A DNA stretch of 64,000 nucleotides from Silene conica (taxonomy: Eukaryota > Streptophyta > Magnoliopsida > Caryophyllales > Caryophyllaceae), in contig CM055320.2 of the NCBI GenBank assembly GCA_029255685.2, positions 13,812,614 to 13,876,613 of the forward strand, written 5' to 3'. Below the pieces are notes generated by a model. The model made no database searches. It was given only the letters and a program-made list of their open reading frames with translations, and was not told where the DNA came from. Both the position numbers and the translations under genes were made by a program. Positions 1 through 10,215 of the stretch are shown piece by piece (the first letter of the stretch is position 1; every line of letters starts with the position of its first letter).

Positions 1-250
1 TATTCTCTATTCTCTTAAACCTTCCTCTCTAAATAAGATTACCCACCTCCATATTTCCATTTGTTCAACAATTTTTCTCTTTTCTTAATCTCTTTTCTAA
101 CTTTTCATTTGTTCAACAAATTTTCTAATTCGCCCCTTTTCTTCAAATTCTATCCTAATTCTACATTGGAGTATGTCTATTTTCTGTTAAAATTAACCTC
201 ATAAATTATCCCCAAATTCAAAAAAATCAGGGTTCTTCAATTTTAGCAAT
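1..250. other. AT-rich leader, no gene seen
   Basis: Pyrimidine-rich, AT-rich sequence with repeated phrases of the type cattTGTTCAACAAtttt (about 59-75 and 106-122). No ORF or RNA gene is seen. It may be the 5' untranslated part of the GRF zinc-finger ORF that follows, or part of a transposon that starts before the window. Confidence 0.4.
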
Positions 251-502
251 ATGTGTTCAAATTGGTCTGAGAGTAGTTGTTTCCCTTGTAGCTCAGGATG
301 CAGTTTTGGAAGGAGACGATTATGCTATTGTGGTAACCCATCTGTTGTTTTGACTTCATGGACGAATAATAACCCGGGTAGGAGGTTTCAAACTTGTGCT
401 ACATCTAACAAAATCACTAAGGTGCGTGGCTGCAAGTTTTTCGAGTGGATTTATGGTAATCCCAGTAACTGGCAAAGGGATGTTGTCAATAGAATGATGT
501 AA
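251..502 (+). CDS. Short GRF-type zinc-finger protein, C-terminally truncated
   Basis: The 83-residue ORF holds one GRF zinc-finger pattern: CxC at residues 25-27, then TSWTNNNPGRRF, Cys49, and GCKFFEW with Cys61. In known proteins this motif binds single-stranded nucleic acid. Plant genomes carry many short GRF proteins of the At4g04775-like type, which usually continue into a coiled coil and a membrane segment. Here the ORF stops about 17 residues after the finger, so that tail is missing. The ATG at 251 is the first in frame. It lies 336 bp upstream of the PIF/Harbinger transposase on the same strand and may be cargo of that element or an independent remnant. The motif is clear; whether the gene is expressed is unknown. 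Confidence 0.6.
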   Translation: MCSNWSESSCFPCSSGCSFGRRRLCYCGNPSVVLTSWTNNNPGRRFQTCATSNKITKVRGCKFFEWIYGNPSNWQRDVVNRMM

Positions 503-838
503 TACAAAGCAAAAGTAGGGTAAGATTAGGGGAAAATTGGGGGAAAATTGGGAGAAGGGAAAAAGGATAGGGTTTTGGGGTAAATAGATAAGGTAAATCA
601 AAGGTCAAACAAGAAATGGTAATAGTAATAGGCAACAATATAAATAAGGGCATATCGGTCATTTTTTGACAAAATTGGCCGGAAACTTGGTTTTGACGCA
701 ATTTTCAAAGAAAACTAATATTATGGCTGTAAATTTCAAAAAAAAAATTAATAAGGCTGTAAGTTTCAAAATGTGGTTTTTATAAGGCTGTAATCAACAA
801 TTTTCTCTCAAAAAAAAATATTCATTGCAATCTTTCAA
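503..838. other. Spacer between GRF ORF and transposase
   Basis: A purine-rich tract (about 520-580, repeated ggggaaaattg) is followed by AT-rich sequence in which the phrase aaggctgtaa recurs (about 724, 752, 784). No coding signal is seen. It could be the leader of the transposase gene. Confidence 0.4.
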
Positions 839-2065
839 ATGACAAACCATTCTACAAACAATTTTAATGACAACACCAATAGAAGTATTTTAACTCACAT
901 GTTAATTGAAGAATTAATGGATGATAGCGATGAAGAAATGTTCAGGATGCTAATGGAAAGAAGAAGAAGAAGTCAAAGGCCACGAATAACAAGAGAGCCC
1001 ATTGTCAGAGATCGTCAAGGAGGTCATGAACGCATCTATGCCGACTACTTTTGTAACAATCCAGTGTATCCCCGAGATGTGTTTCGCCGGCGATTTAGAA
1101 TGCAAATGAATTTATTCAATCATATTATGCTCAAATTATCTGAGTGGAATGAATATTTTCAAATAAGGTATGATGCTGAGCACGTTAGAGGTCTTTCGAC
1201 TATCCAAAAATGTACTGCTGCAATTCGACAACTTGCATATGGTAATCCACCTGACTCATATGATGAGTATACTAGAATAGGTGAGACCACCGCTAAAGAA
1301 AGTTTGTTCTATTTGTGTCGTGGCATTGTTGAGGTATTTGGTCCACGATGCCTTAGAAGGCCAAATGAAGAAGATGTTCACCGCTTACTCGAAATGCACT
1401 CAAGCCGCCATGGCTTCCCAGGAATGCTTGGAAGTCTTGATTGTATGCATTGGCAGTGGAGAGCATGTCCTGTTGCATGGCATGGGCAATACACTAGAGG
1501 TGATCATGGTGTTCCCACAATTATGCTTGAAGCTGTTGTTTCTCAAGATTTGTGGATTTGGCATGCATTTTATGGTGTGGCTGGATCAAATAATGATATT
1601 AATGTTCTCCGCCAATCCCCGTTGTTTAATGATGTTGTTGAAGGATTTGCGCCGGAGGTTCGTTTTTTAGTTAATGGCACATAATACCCAAAAGGATATT
1701 ATCTAGTTGATGGTATATATCCCGAGTGGGCGACTTTTGTCAAGAGTTTTCCACGTCTAATGGACCCTAAAAGAATATTATTCAAAAAAATGCAAGAGTC
1801 GTCAAGAAAGGATGTCGAACGTGCATTTGGTGTTCTTCAAGCTCGTTGGGTCATTCTACGCAACGCAGCACGGTTCTGGGATAGAAGACATTTGAAGAAT
1901 ATCATGTATGCGTGTGTTATAGTACATAACATGATTGTCGAAAATGAAGGAGATCGAATAACCAATTGGAATTCTGATGTGGAATCGAGTTCTGTTCAGT
2001 TAAGAGAAGGGTTGGTGGGTGAATTTCAAGACTCCCTACATAGGCGTGCAGAGATTCGTGATTGA
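839..2065 (+). pseudogene. PIF/Harbinger transposase (HARBI1-like), one internal stop
   Basis: Encodes the DDE-type nuclease that cuts and moves PIF/Harbinger DNA transposons. The frame runs from ATG 839 to a TAA at 1682-1684, then continues in the same frame to a TGA after residue 408, giving a protein of the usual ~400-residue length. The likely catalytic residues are visible: Asp201 in GSLDCMHW, Asp253 in SNNDINVL and Glu327 in KDVERAFGVLQ, the last lying beyond the stop. The only break is the TAA inside the conserved stretch between NGT and YPKGYYL; one base change from a sense codon explains it. No intron is needed. Autonomous relatives also carry a Myb-like second ORF, and none is seen here. 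Read as a recently inactivated copy; readthrough or a sequencing error cannot be excluded. Confidence 0.88.
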
Positions 2066-3721
2066 GATATTCACAACAATTTGAAAGCGTATTTGGTGGA
2101 ACATATTTGGCAAAGCTTTGAAGGAAGTGTCGAAATCTGATTTTCTTGCGTTTAACTACGATTAAGTTTATCTTATGCGATTGTCAAAAAAAATGTCTTT
2201 TAGTTTAAATTTTTTTTATGCGAGTAATAATTATTTGTGGTACGTCTCATTGTTTATGTTTTAAATATTAATGCTAAATAAGTTATTAAATAAGTGAAAC
2301 AAATTAGTATGTATTATATTTTATATTAACTAAAAGTTTGTGTGGTGGTTGGTGTAATTTTATATAGATAGTGGATTGTAGATCCCATTTAAGAACAAAG
2401 AAAGGACTATTGTCATTGTTTGATATAGTTTTTAAATGATTGAGTTTGTTATTATATGATGTGGCACCTATGTGTCAAATGAAAAACCGAATTTGAAAGA
2501 CGCCATTGTTAATGCTCTTATCCTTTCAAAAGGGTAACTCCGCTAAAATATTATAAAAAAAAGCAAGACTAAGTATCTTACTAAGTCACGTGTCATTTAA
2601 AATTCATTTCAAATGTTATGAGTCATATGTTTATAAGTACAAAAACTATATAAAAACTATTAATTGCAAATACAAAATAAATTAATAACATACAACCTCT
2701 AATTTTCCATTCACAACTTTGGTTATTAATCTATCATAGATATTTAAATATTTTTCTTTTATTTAATGGTATATATGTTTCTTAAACACCGTTATTATAT
2801 ACTTTGTAATTTTGTTATCATAATTTATTATATTCCCTCTCATTCACAAAACTTTTATTCTTCCCCTAAATAAGTTGTTGAAATTAATACGAGAATTAGT
2901 GAGTACAAATTAGATTATAAGTATATTAATGTGGGTCAACATTGAATCGTAAGCTATAATAATATTTTCATCCAAGTAAATGATATATAAAAATCATTAC
3001 ATTAATTTTCTTACCTATACGTTGAAAATCCATTAAAATAACAAAAGGATGTTGAGACGCTTTTGTACATGTATTTACTAAAAAATGTGTATGAAACTAA
3101 AAAAATAAGTCTATGAAACTACATCGTATTTAAGAAAATAAAAATCTAATTTTTAGCGCTATTGTTAAGACGAAAATAAATTGTGTTTTAACACATCGCT
3201 TTCTATGTATTATTCATATTGTCTCTAATAGACTAAAGATAATATGTAAAATTTGGTGATAAAATATTATTAATATGCATAATGCATTCATGTAGACATT
3301 TTAAAGGTTTATATTAATTTACATGTTTTTTCACCCAAATAAGTTATGTATTAAGGAATAGACTTAGATGTCCACCCTTTTGTTTCTTTGCCCAATAAAA
3401 ATATGATCATGACTTTTACAACTCACCAAAATGACAACAAAAACAGTAAAATAAGTACTGAAATACCAAAATTATCCGTGCATTTGTTTTAACAAAAACA
3501 TTTTATAATTGCTACACAATAAAATTACTTCATTAATTGGAGAATAATAATCCAATTCAAATTTATGGAGTAGTTAAATTTAATTTTAGGGAATTAGACA
3601 AAGTATAGGGAAAAGGGTATCATAGAAAAAATTGATGAAATGAAAATAAAAAAGTAAAATCCGTATGTGAAAAAGTAGTTTCATTGAAGGAAAAATGTAT
3701 ATAATTGTTAATATGCACTTT
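2066..3721. other. AT-rich intergenic DNA; possible 3' end of the Harbinger element
   Basis: No ORF of interest. At about 2498-2521 the sequence gccattgttaatgctctta is, in reverse complement, of the gagcattaacaatggc type that starts many Harbinger elements. It may be the 3' terminus of the element carrying the transposase; the matching 5' end is not in the window. The rest is simple AT-rich sequence. Confidence 0.3.
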
Positions 3722-3724
3722 TTA

Positions 3725-4021
3725 GGATTCGTTTGGTTGCCCCTATAAAAATGGGTGAATTGGGAAATCCCATGATTTGGAAAAAATGAAGATGTTTGGT
3801 TACTCCAAATCATGGGATTTTTTTTTTCCTAGGAATTTCCAACTCCTCCATTATGGAGGAATTTGATTACCTAGGGACCCCTAGGTAATTGGAAATTCAT
3901 GTGTCAATTCAATTCCAGTATGTCAACCAAACGAATTTTAAGCAATTCACATGAATTGGCCAATTCACGTGCTTTGCAAAATCATGGGAAATTAATTCCC
4001 GTATGGCAACCAAACGAGGCC
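3725..4021. mobile_element. Tourist-like (Harbinger) MITE, right boundary uncertain
   Basis: Starts ggattcgtttggttgcc and ends with the inverted form ggcaaccaaacgaggcc. A second inverted copy (caaccaaacgaatt) lies at about 3924-3937, followed by TTA, which matches the TTA at 3722-3724 before the left end. The true element may therefore be 3725-3937, with a second partial copy to 4021. TTA duplication and GTTTGGTT-type ends fit Tourist/Harbinger MITEs. The interior is partly palindromic (cctaggnacccctagg at about 3870). Confidence 0.6.
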
Positions 4022-4758
4022 TTTCTTTATTCAATATCTCTTAACATATAAAGATAAGAAAAAATATCATAAAAATAAAACTCATATTAAAGTTTTTTAT
4101 AAGGAATTTAATTAAATAGCATCATTTTTATACTTTTAGGACAACGATATTTTTGTAAAACTAAAGTCATATATACCAAAACGGGTGAGTATATTGTTTT
4201 AGTATTTTTCATTTTTATTTCTTGAATTTATAAAAATTTATTGTTTTTCGTAAACTTAAAACACTACTCTAATAAATAACATGTGTATTATTTATTTCTA
4301 TTTAAAGTTTATTGTTTTTCATAACATGAGTCGGTTGAATTAAGAACTTGAGTTTGATATAAACTATGTAGTCTGTAATTCTGTATAGGTTCAAGAATGA
4401 TACATAACTTAATTTTTTTTATAAGCAACACAAAATCCAATAAATAAGAATGAAAAATACTAAAATGACATACTCCCTCCGTTTATATATATATTATTAT
4501 ACGCAACATGAAATGTTTAGCCGTGGGTTATTTTTGTAAAATAGGAATTTGAGCATGAATTTTCGGAAATAAATTTTTATAAGTATCTAAATTAGACAAC
4601 AATAAGTTATTATGACATAGTTGGTAGATGTATTGAGTTTCATTTAAGAGATACATGATTCAATTCCCATTATCAACACATGTTTGATAAAATTTTTTTG
4701 GGCTTTAGTGCATGTATATTTGTCGGCTATTTCAAATATATATGAAAAAATTGCTTCA
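4022..4758. other. AT-rich intergenic DNA
   Basis: No gene seen. A lone Stowaway-like end (tactccctccgt) occurs at about 4471 without a matching right end. Confidence 0.4.
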
Positions 4759-4760
4759 TA

Positions 4761-5018
4761 CTTCCTCCATTCAAATCCACTCTACCACTTTCTTTTTTCA
4801 CGTTTGCCAACGCGTCTTTTGTCCGGTAAATATTGTTAGTTACGTATATTCAAAAATTATAAAAATTAGATATTAATAATATACTCGTAAAGACGAATAA
4901 AACTAAATCCCACATGAATATAATTTCATTTACGTATCGAGAGAAAATCGAATTTGAATGGTTGGTTGTGAATAGTGTGTAAAATAGAAATGTGTAGAGT
5001 GGATTTGAATGGAGAAAG
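4761..5018. mobile_element. Stowaway MITE (258 bp)
   Basis: Left end cttcctccattcaaatccac, right end its inverted repeat (gtggatttgaatggagaaag), flanked by TA on both sides (4759-4760 and 5019-5020), as expected for Tc1/mariner-type Stowaway MITEs. The left arm is shared with the truncated copy at 63685. Confidence 0.85.
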
Positions 5019-5623
5019 TATAAGATTCGAACACCTAACCTCAAATGAGATACCAACTTGAAAACCATTGAACCACTTGCAATTGTTAAATCATGTACTA
5101 AGGTGTGTTATATTCTACAAAAATATATTATTTTTACATATATTTAGAATTTATAATATTTTAGAGAAAATATTACTTTTTGAAAAAAGATATCTGTACA
5201 ACAAATTATTTTTTCCATTTTTTTACTTATATAATAACTAATTTCAGGAAAAAGGCTTCAAAAGATAAAATATTGTCTTAAAAGTGCGAAAATAAAGCGT
5301 CAAAAATTTTTTTAGTGCCCCCTAGCTAACACTAAATTCCTAGGTCTACCATAGAGGTGATCAAATGGGCCATCCCCTAAAAGTCCTACCCGATCCGATC
5401 CAATTTTTCCCAAATTTGGGGTAAACTCTAGGCCCCAAAAAAGCACAAAGCCCCATACAGGCGGCCCATGGGAAAAATTGAGTTGGATTTGGGCTAAACT
5501 CTCGGCCCAAAAAAGCCCAAAGCCCGACCCAAATTTTAATAGTTCGTTTAATGTATAGTTGTGTACACTGTATAAATAAACAAAAAGTTTAGAACCGTTA
5601 ATTGTTGATATGCTACTGTCTAC

Positions 5624-6382
5624 TAGGGGTGTTCATTCACGGTTTGGTTCACCGAACCGTATATTAATTCAGTTCGCACACGGTTCAGTTTGTTAAAACA
5701 CCAAACCTAAACCGCGTCGTTCTTAACGGTTATAAACGGTTCGATTAACCTCTTTAAGCAGTTATTGGCGGTTCGGTTACCGGTTAACCTATAAACGTGC
5801 TAAATATATTTTTTCTTTAGTTTTCGTGAATTTTATCTAGTGTTTTAATTAAAATTTTATTATATATTATAGTTAACAATGAAGTTAATTAGTGAAACTT
5901 TAATATTAATTAATTTAATAATTTTTGAATTTGGAAACACTTGGAAAATTAAACGAAAAAATACTTATTTGTATTAGATTTTAATTTTTTGTTAAACGGT
6001 TCGGTTCGGTGAACCTCTTTTTTAAAATTGCGAACCTCAACCGAACCGTATCCATGATAAATTTAATGGTTCGGTTCACCGAACCGCTTTGTCATTACGG
6101 TTCGGTTCGGTTAACCTCTTTTCTAAAATTGCGAACCTCAACCGAACCGTGTCTATGATAAATTTAACGGTTCGGTTCACCGAACTGCTTTGTCATTACG
6201 GTTTAGTTTTCTAAAATTGCGAACCTCAACCGAACCGTGGCCATGATAAATTTAACGGTTCGGTTCACCGAACCGCTTTGTCGTTACGGTTCGGTTAATC
6301 GAACCTTAATAATGAACATTTTTTCGGTTTTTTCGATTTTTCGGTTCGATTATTGCGGTTCGGTTTATTCTAAACACCCCTA
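5624..6382. mobile_element. hAT-type non-autonomous element rich in CGGTTCGGTT repeats
   Basis: Starts taggggtgttcattcacgg and ends in the inverted ctaaacacccctA, with 8-bp flanks ctgtctac (5616-5623) and ctgtttac (6383-6390), a 7 of 8 match. It inserted into the hAT element at 5352-6770. It has no ORF. Much of it is CGGTTCGGTTCACCGAACCG palindromes that could fold extensively. Confidence 0.85.
6013..6300. repeat. Three tandem ~95-bp units inside the nested hAT
   Basis: Each unit reads roughly gaacctctttt, aaattgcgaacctcaaccga, catgataaattta, then ggttcggttcaccgaaccgc. The third lacks part of the first segment. The units differ by scattered substitutions, so the array predates or grew slowly after insertion. 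Confidence 0.8.
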
Positions 6383-6780
6383 CTGTTTACGACCAAGTTT
6401 TATATTCATGTTATCATATCAAATTTGGATTCACTTGACTTGACATTGTGGATTAAAATGTGGCAATTTAGCCTAAAACCTAGTTTCAAGTCTTTTTTAG
6501 TTGTATTGTAATCTTGAATATTAGTAGCTATAAATTCCATTATATTGTTTTTCAATGTGCGCCTTTTGCCTCTTTCCCATTTTGGAGGTGTCACGAGTCG
6601 TAAGGGCAAAAAAAAGCCTAGTCTAGCCCAATGGCTCGGTTGAGCCCGCAAGGGTTGGATTTGGGATAAAGAGAAAGGCTCATTGACTTGGCCCGACCCC
6701 AATGCATGAGCCGTTTTTAACATGTCAACCCGACCCAAGCCTTATCATGCCCGGTCCATGATCAGCTTTAGTCCATCACT

Positions 6781-7594
6781 GGGTGTTTGGTTGGCTACTT
6801 TGGAATGGAATGAAATAGATTGAGTTCATTTAAGTGTTTGATTGAGTGATTTTGGAATGACATTAGATATCCAATGGATTCTAACTCCACTCCAATCCCT
6901 TGGAATCTCATACCTAGGGCTGTAAATGATTTGAGTCGGCACGTAAAGCCCTCGGAATCAGCTCGGTCAAAGCTCGACTTGAAATCGGTCAAAACAAATT
7001 CCGAGCGGATTTTGAGTCGGGGTGGACCAAATCCGAGCCAATTCCGAGCCTAATAAAGCCCGAAATCGGAAGTTCGGTTAGACTCGTTTTATCTATTATT
7101 TTTAGTTATTTGACATTTTGTAATTTTTTTGTTCCTAATAAAATGTTATTTTAACATTTATAATCATATGATAAGTATTTTATATTTGCATATGTATTAA
7201 AATATTTTTACTTTTATTTTGACTTACAAGTTCAAGAAAGTAAAGAAAAAAATGATTTAACCGAGCTCGAATAGAGCTCGAGTTGAGCTCGAGCCTAATC
7301 CGAGCTGATTCAAAGCTTTGATTTTTTAAGCTTGGATAATTCAGAGCCGATTCCGAGCTCAAGCTCAACCTTCTGAGCCGATTCCAAACCCACCCGTGCT
7401 CAAACTCAAATTGGCTCGGTTATACCCCTACTCATACCCACCATTCCCTTGAATTCAAATTTCATTTTCCTCTTCTATAATTTGTGGTGAACCAAACGAG
7501 ATTAGGAAAGTATGAATTTAGAACCCTATACCACTATACTATCAAACTTCATTCCATATCATTCTGACTTGTTGAACTAAACAACCACTTAGAG
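6781..7594. mobile_element. MITE-like element hosting a nested hAT (limits uncertain)
   Basis: Left end gggtgtttggttggctactt; a weaker inverted end lies at about 7570-7594 (gaactaaacaaccact), and an alternative one at about 7485-7500 (gtgaaccaaacga). GTTTGGTT-type ends suggest a Tourist/Harbinger MITE. No convincing duplication was found, so the limits are tentative. Confidence 0.4.
6915..7430. mobile_element. hAT-type non-autonomous element (516 bp)
   Basis: Starts tagggctgtaaatgatttga and ends ctcggttataccccta, flanked by a perfect 8-bp duplication ctcatacc (6907-6914 and 7431-7438). The interior repeats CGAGCTC/CCGAGC motifs. There is no transposase. It sits inside the MITE-like element at 6781-7594. 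Confidence 0.9.
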
Positions 7595-8275
7595 TATTTT
7601 ATGTAAAGGCGAAATGCAACACATAGAAAAATAGAATTTGAATATAAAGAAGATAATAAGACAATATTAGGTTCTAATACGAGATCTTTTAGTGAGAGTT
7701 GGGTTTTCGAACAATATACTACCCTAAATCAAATGAATAGGGGTTGGTAAAATAATATGGCGTTTTTGTTCCAATTTCACGAGTAATAAATGATTATTAA
7801 ATGGAGGTAAATAGTCGGGAAAAAAAGAAGCATTTTCTTAATGTAAAAGTCGTGATAAATACTTTAAAGATAATCGGTTATGCAAACTATTGGTAGTCAT
7901 GGTTTGTTCTTTTCTACAATTCTTAAATTTGCAATTTATATTCCATATTTATTTATTGTTCCTTTTATATACCTATAATTTTATATTTTATTTTCTTAGA
8001 ATTGTTTATAATTTCAATTGCAAAATTACATTAAAAATTATTCTTATTATTTTATATAAAAAAGTAAGGCCTTCCTTTTTTTTAAAGAACAATATTATTG
8101 GTTGAAATTATTACTATATATTAGGATTATAATTTGAATTCAAGGTGAATTTTTTGGATATCCCAAAATAAATGGAGTTTAAGCCGTGGTTAATTTTAAC
8201 ATGGGCCTAAGGTGTGTTTTACGAGCCAATCTGCGTATGTGTTGGTGCTTATTTACTTTTCCGTTTTATATTACA
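7595..8275. other. AT-rich intergenic DNA
   Basis: No gene, RNA or clear repeat recognised. The 71-residue ORF at 7890-8105 is a low-complexity chance frame. Confidence 0.5.
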
Positions 8276-8277
8276 TA

Positions 8278-8367
8278 CTCCCCCTATTCTACCTAAAAAT
8301 CACATTGTTTGAATATATGGGTGAAGTATTTTAATAAAATGAGACTTTTATGTAAAATAGGAGGGAG
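8278..8367. mobile_element. Short Stowaway MITE (90 bp)
   Basis: Ends ctccccctattctacctaaa and the inverted gtaaaataggagggag, flanked by TA (8276-8277 and 8368-8369). Confidence 0.75.
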
Positions 8368-8416
8368 TATATTATTAGATAGTAAAATATTTTTTTATAA
8401 CAAGTTTAGTAACAAC

Positions 8417-8447
8417 TCCGTGCAATCTTACACGGGAATACAACTAG
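8417..8447 (+). mobile_element. Helitron 3' terminus
   Basis: A stem tccgtg/cacggg (8417-8422, 8431-8436) is followed 8 bases later by CTAG at 8444-8447 and then T. A hairpin just before a CTRR end next to T is the Helitron signature. The 5' TC end was not located. Confidence 0.55.
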
Positions 8448-8710
8448 TAATAGTTTAACATAGGTAGAAAGTTCTTTAATTTAATTTGTTAGTTCAATTT
8501 TTTTTCTAATTATTCGATAAACAATTCGATAAGTTTTATTTAATTTAAGTTACCGCCTCTTATTTTTAATTAATTAATATAAAATAATATTAGAAATATA
8601 TCGTAGAGGGAAGAACAAACTTGAAAAGTTAAAATGAAAAATAAGGGCGAAATGAATAATGTAGGACCTAATATACGAATAATGACGCACAATTATGACT
8701 TTGGTGGTTG

Positions 8711-8759
8711 TGCAATGTGCAATGTGCAATGTGCAATGTGCAATGTGCATTGTGCATTG
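8711..8759. repeat. Heptamer minisatellite (tgcaatg) x7
   Basis: Five copies of tgcaatg followed by two of tgcattg. It creates spurious Cys-rich ORFs on both strands. Confidence 0.95.
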
Positions 8760-9269
8760 GCATTTCATGAATTATTATTGTGCAAATTTTTGTTTCATAT
8801 TGCTATTTTTCATTTGAAATTTAACAACGAAAATATGTGATTATGATTAAATGTAAGAAAGTGTCATGTTTATAATGGATAATATTTATTTTAAATTAAG
8901 ATGAATAATATTCATTTCACTATTTCAGGCAAATGAGAGGATGAGTAGAGAATATCCCTTTATTATAAAAGGAGTAACTTTTAAAGCATTTTGATTGGTT
9001 CTTGGTGTTAGGTATTTAAAAAATAATTTTTCTTTTTCTTTTTAGGGACCCACCCATATTCTTTATCCATTTAATTACACAAATATGATCCTACACCCAG
9101 GTGTATAGAAGCATGGTACATCAGGCCCACCTGATATATAATTTTCTAATTTTCTATTAGAGCCCAATACAAAACAAATATTTAATTATCAATCAACGTA
9201 AACATTTTCTTAATTCTCTCTTGACGACAGTCACAACAAATTTCTCTCCCACCAAAATTTGATTCGAAG

Positions 9270-9401
9270 ATGGCAGAAGGGAAGCGATTGGTATGTTCAA
9301 CAAGGCGGAAAAATGCATCGAATAATATTTCATTGAACGAGAAGCAATTTGCATCGACATCAAGAAGGAAAAACGCATCACACAATACTAATTTGAGGTA
9401 A
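9270..9401 (+). CDS. Small Arg/Asn/Ser-rich ORF, possibly a first exon
   Basis: A 43-codon ORF starting atggcagaaggg after a pyrimidine-rich leader that looks like a 5' UTR. It contains a repeated RRKNAS motif (residues 12-17 and 32-37). The last codons read ttgag followed by gtaaat, a possible splice donor, so it may be the first exon of a degraded gene or transposon ORF. No family is recognised. Confidence 0.2.
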   Translation: MAEGKRLVCSTRRKNASNNISLNEKQFASTSRRKNASHNTNLR

Positions 9402-9494
9402 ATGTTTACACCAATAAAATCCCTAATGAATATTTACACCAATCATAACCGTAATGAATATTTAGGGTAAATTTTCTGACCCCAAAGCACTTAA

Positions 9495-10215
9495 CAAATG
9501 AATATTTACGATAAGAATATGATCTAACGTAAAAAGAATACGAGCTAATATAAAAAGAATGCGAGCTAATATTAGAAGAATACGAGCTAATATAAAAAAT
9601 AAAAAATAACGAGTTATTAAAATAAGAATACGAGCTAATATTAAAAGAATACGAGCTAATATTAAAAGAATACGAGCTAATATAAAAAAATTATGAGTAA
9701 TTAAGATAAGTATATGAGTTATTGATATAAGAATACGAGCTACTAAGATAAGAATATGAGCTATTAATATAAGGATATGAGCTAATGTAAAAAGAATGCG
9801 AGTTTAAGAAAATCACAAACTAAAAAAATACGAACACAAAAGAATGCAAGTTATTACCCTAAGAATACGAGCTAATATTAATACGAGCTAATATAAAATA
9901 AGAATACGAGCTATTAATATAAGAATATGAGCTAATGTAAAAAGAATGCGATTTTAAAAAAATCACAAACTAAAAAAATACGAGCACAAAAGAATGCAAG
10001 TTATTACCTAAGAATACGAGCTAATATTAAAAGAATACGAGCTAATATAAAAAACTACGAGTATAGCAGGATAAGAATACGAATTATTAATATAAAAAAA
10101 AAATGAGTTATTAAGATAAGAATACAAGCTATTAATATAAGAATACGAGCTATTATTATAAGAATACGAGCTATTAATATAAGATTACGAGCTAATGTAA
10201 AAAAGAATATGAACT
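9495..10215. repeat. Degenerate ~21-bp tandem array with higher-order repeat
   Basis: About thirty imperfect copies of a unit like aagaatacgagctaatatta, with variants ending in attaatat or taatgta. A longer block containing cacaaactaaaaaaatacga, then gaatgcaagttattac, occurs twice (about 9795-9875 and 9935-10020), so a higher-order duplication of ~140 bp is superimposed. It is transcriptionally featureless and AT-rich. Confidence 0.85.

Larger units (their letters stand above)
5352..6770. mobile_element. hAT element, nDart-like ends, host of a nested hAT
   Basis: Starts tagaggtgatcaaatgggcc and ends with the inverted gcccggtccatgatcagcttta. The 8-bp flanks gtctacca (5344-5351) and gtccatca (6771-6778) match at 6 of 8 positions, as in an aged hAT duplication. 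The start resembles the rice nDart1 terminal repeat (TAGAGGTGGCC type). The subterminal regions repeat GGCCC/GCCCA motifs. There is no transposase, so it is non-autonomous. Without the nested insertion it would be about 650 bp. Confidence 0.75.

Noticed and set aside
8634..8840. Cys-rich ORF with CAMCNVQ repeats
   Set aside because: Made by the tgcaatg heptamer repeat; both strands give similar false frames.
9495..10215. CRISPR array
   Set aside because: Repeats are head-to-tail without unique spacers, highly degenerate, and the DNA is plant nuclear.
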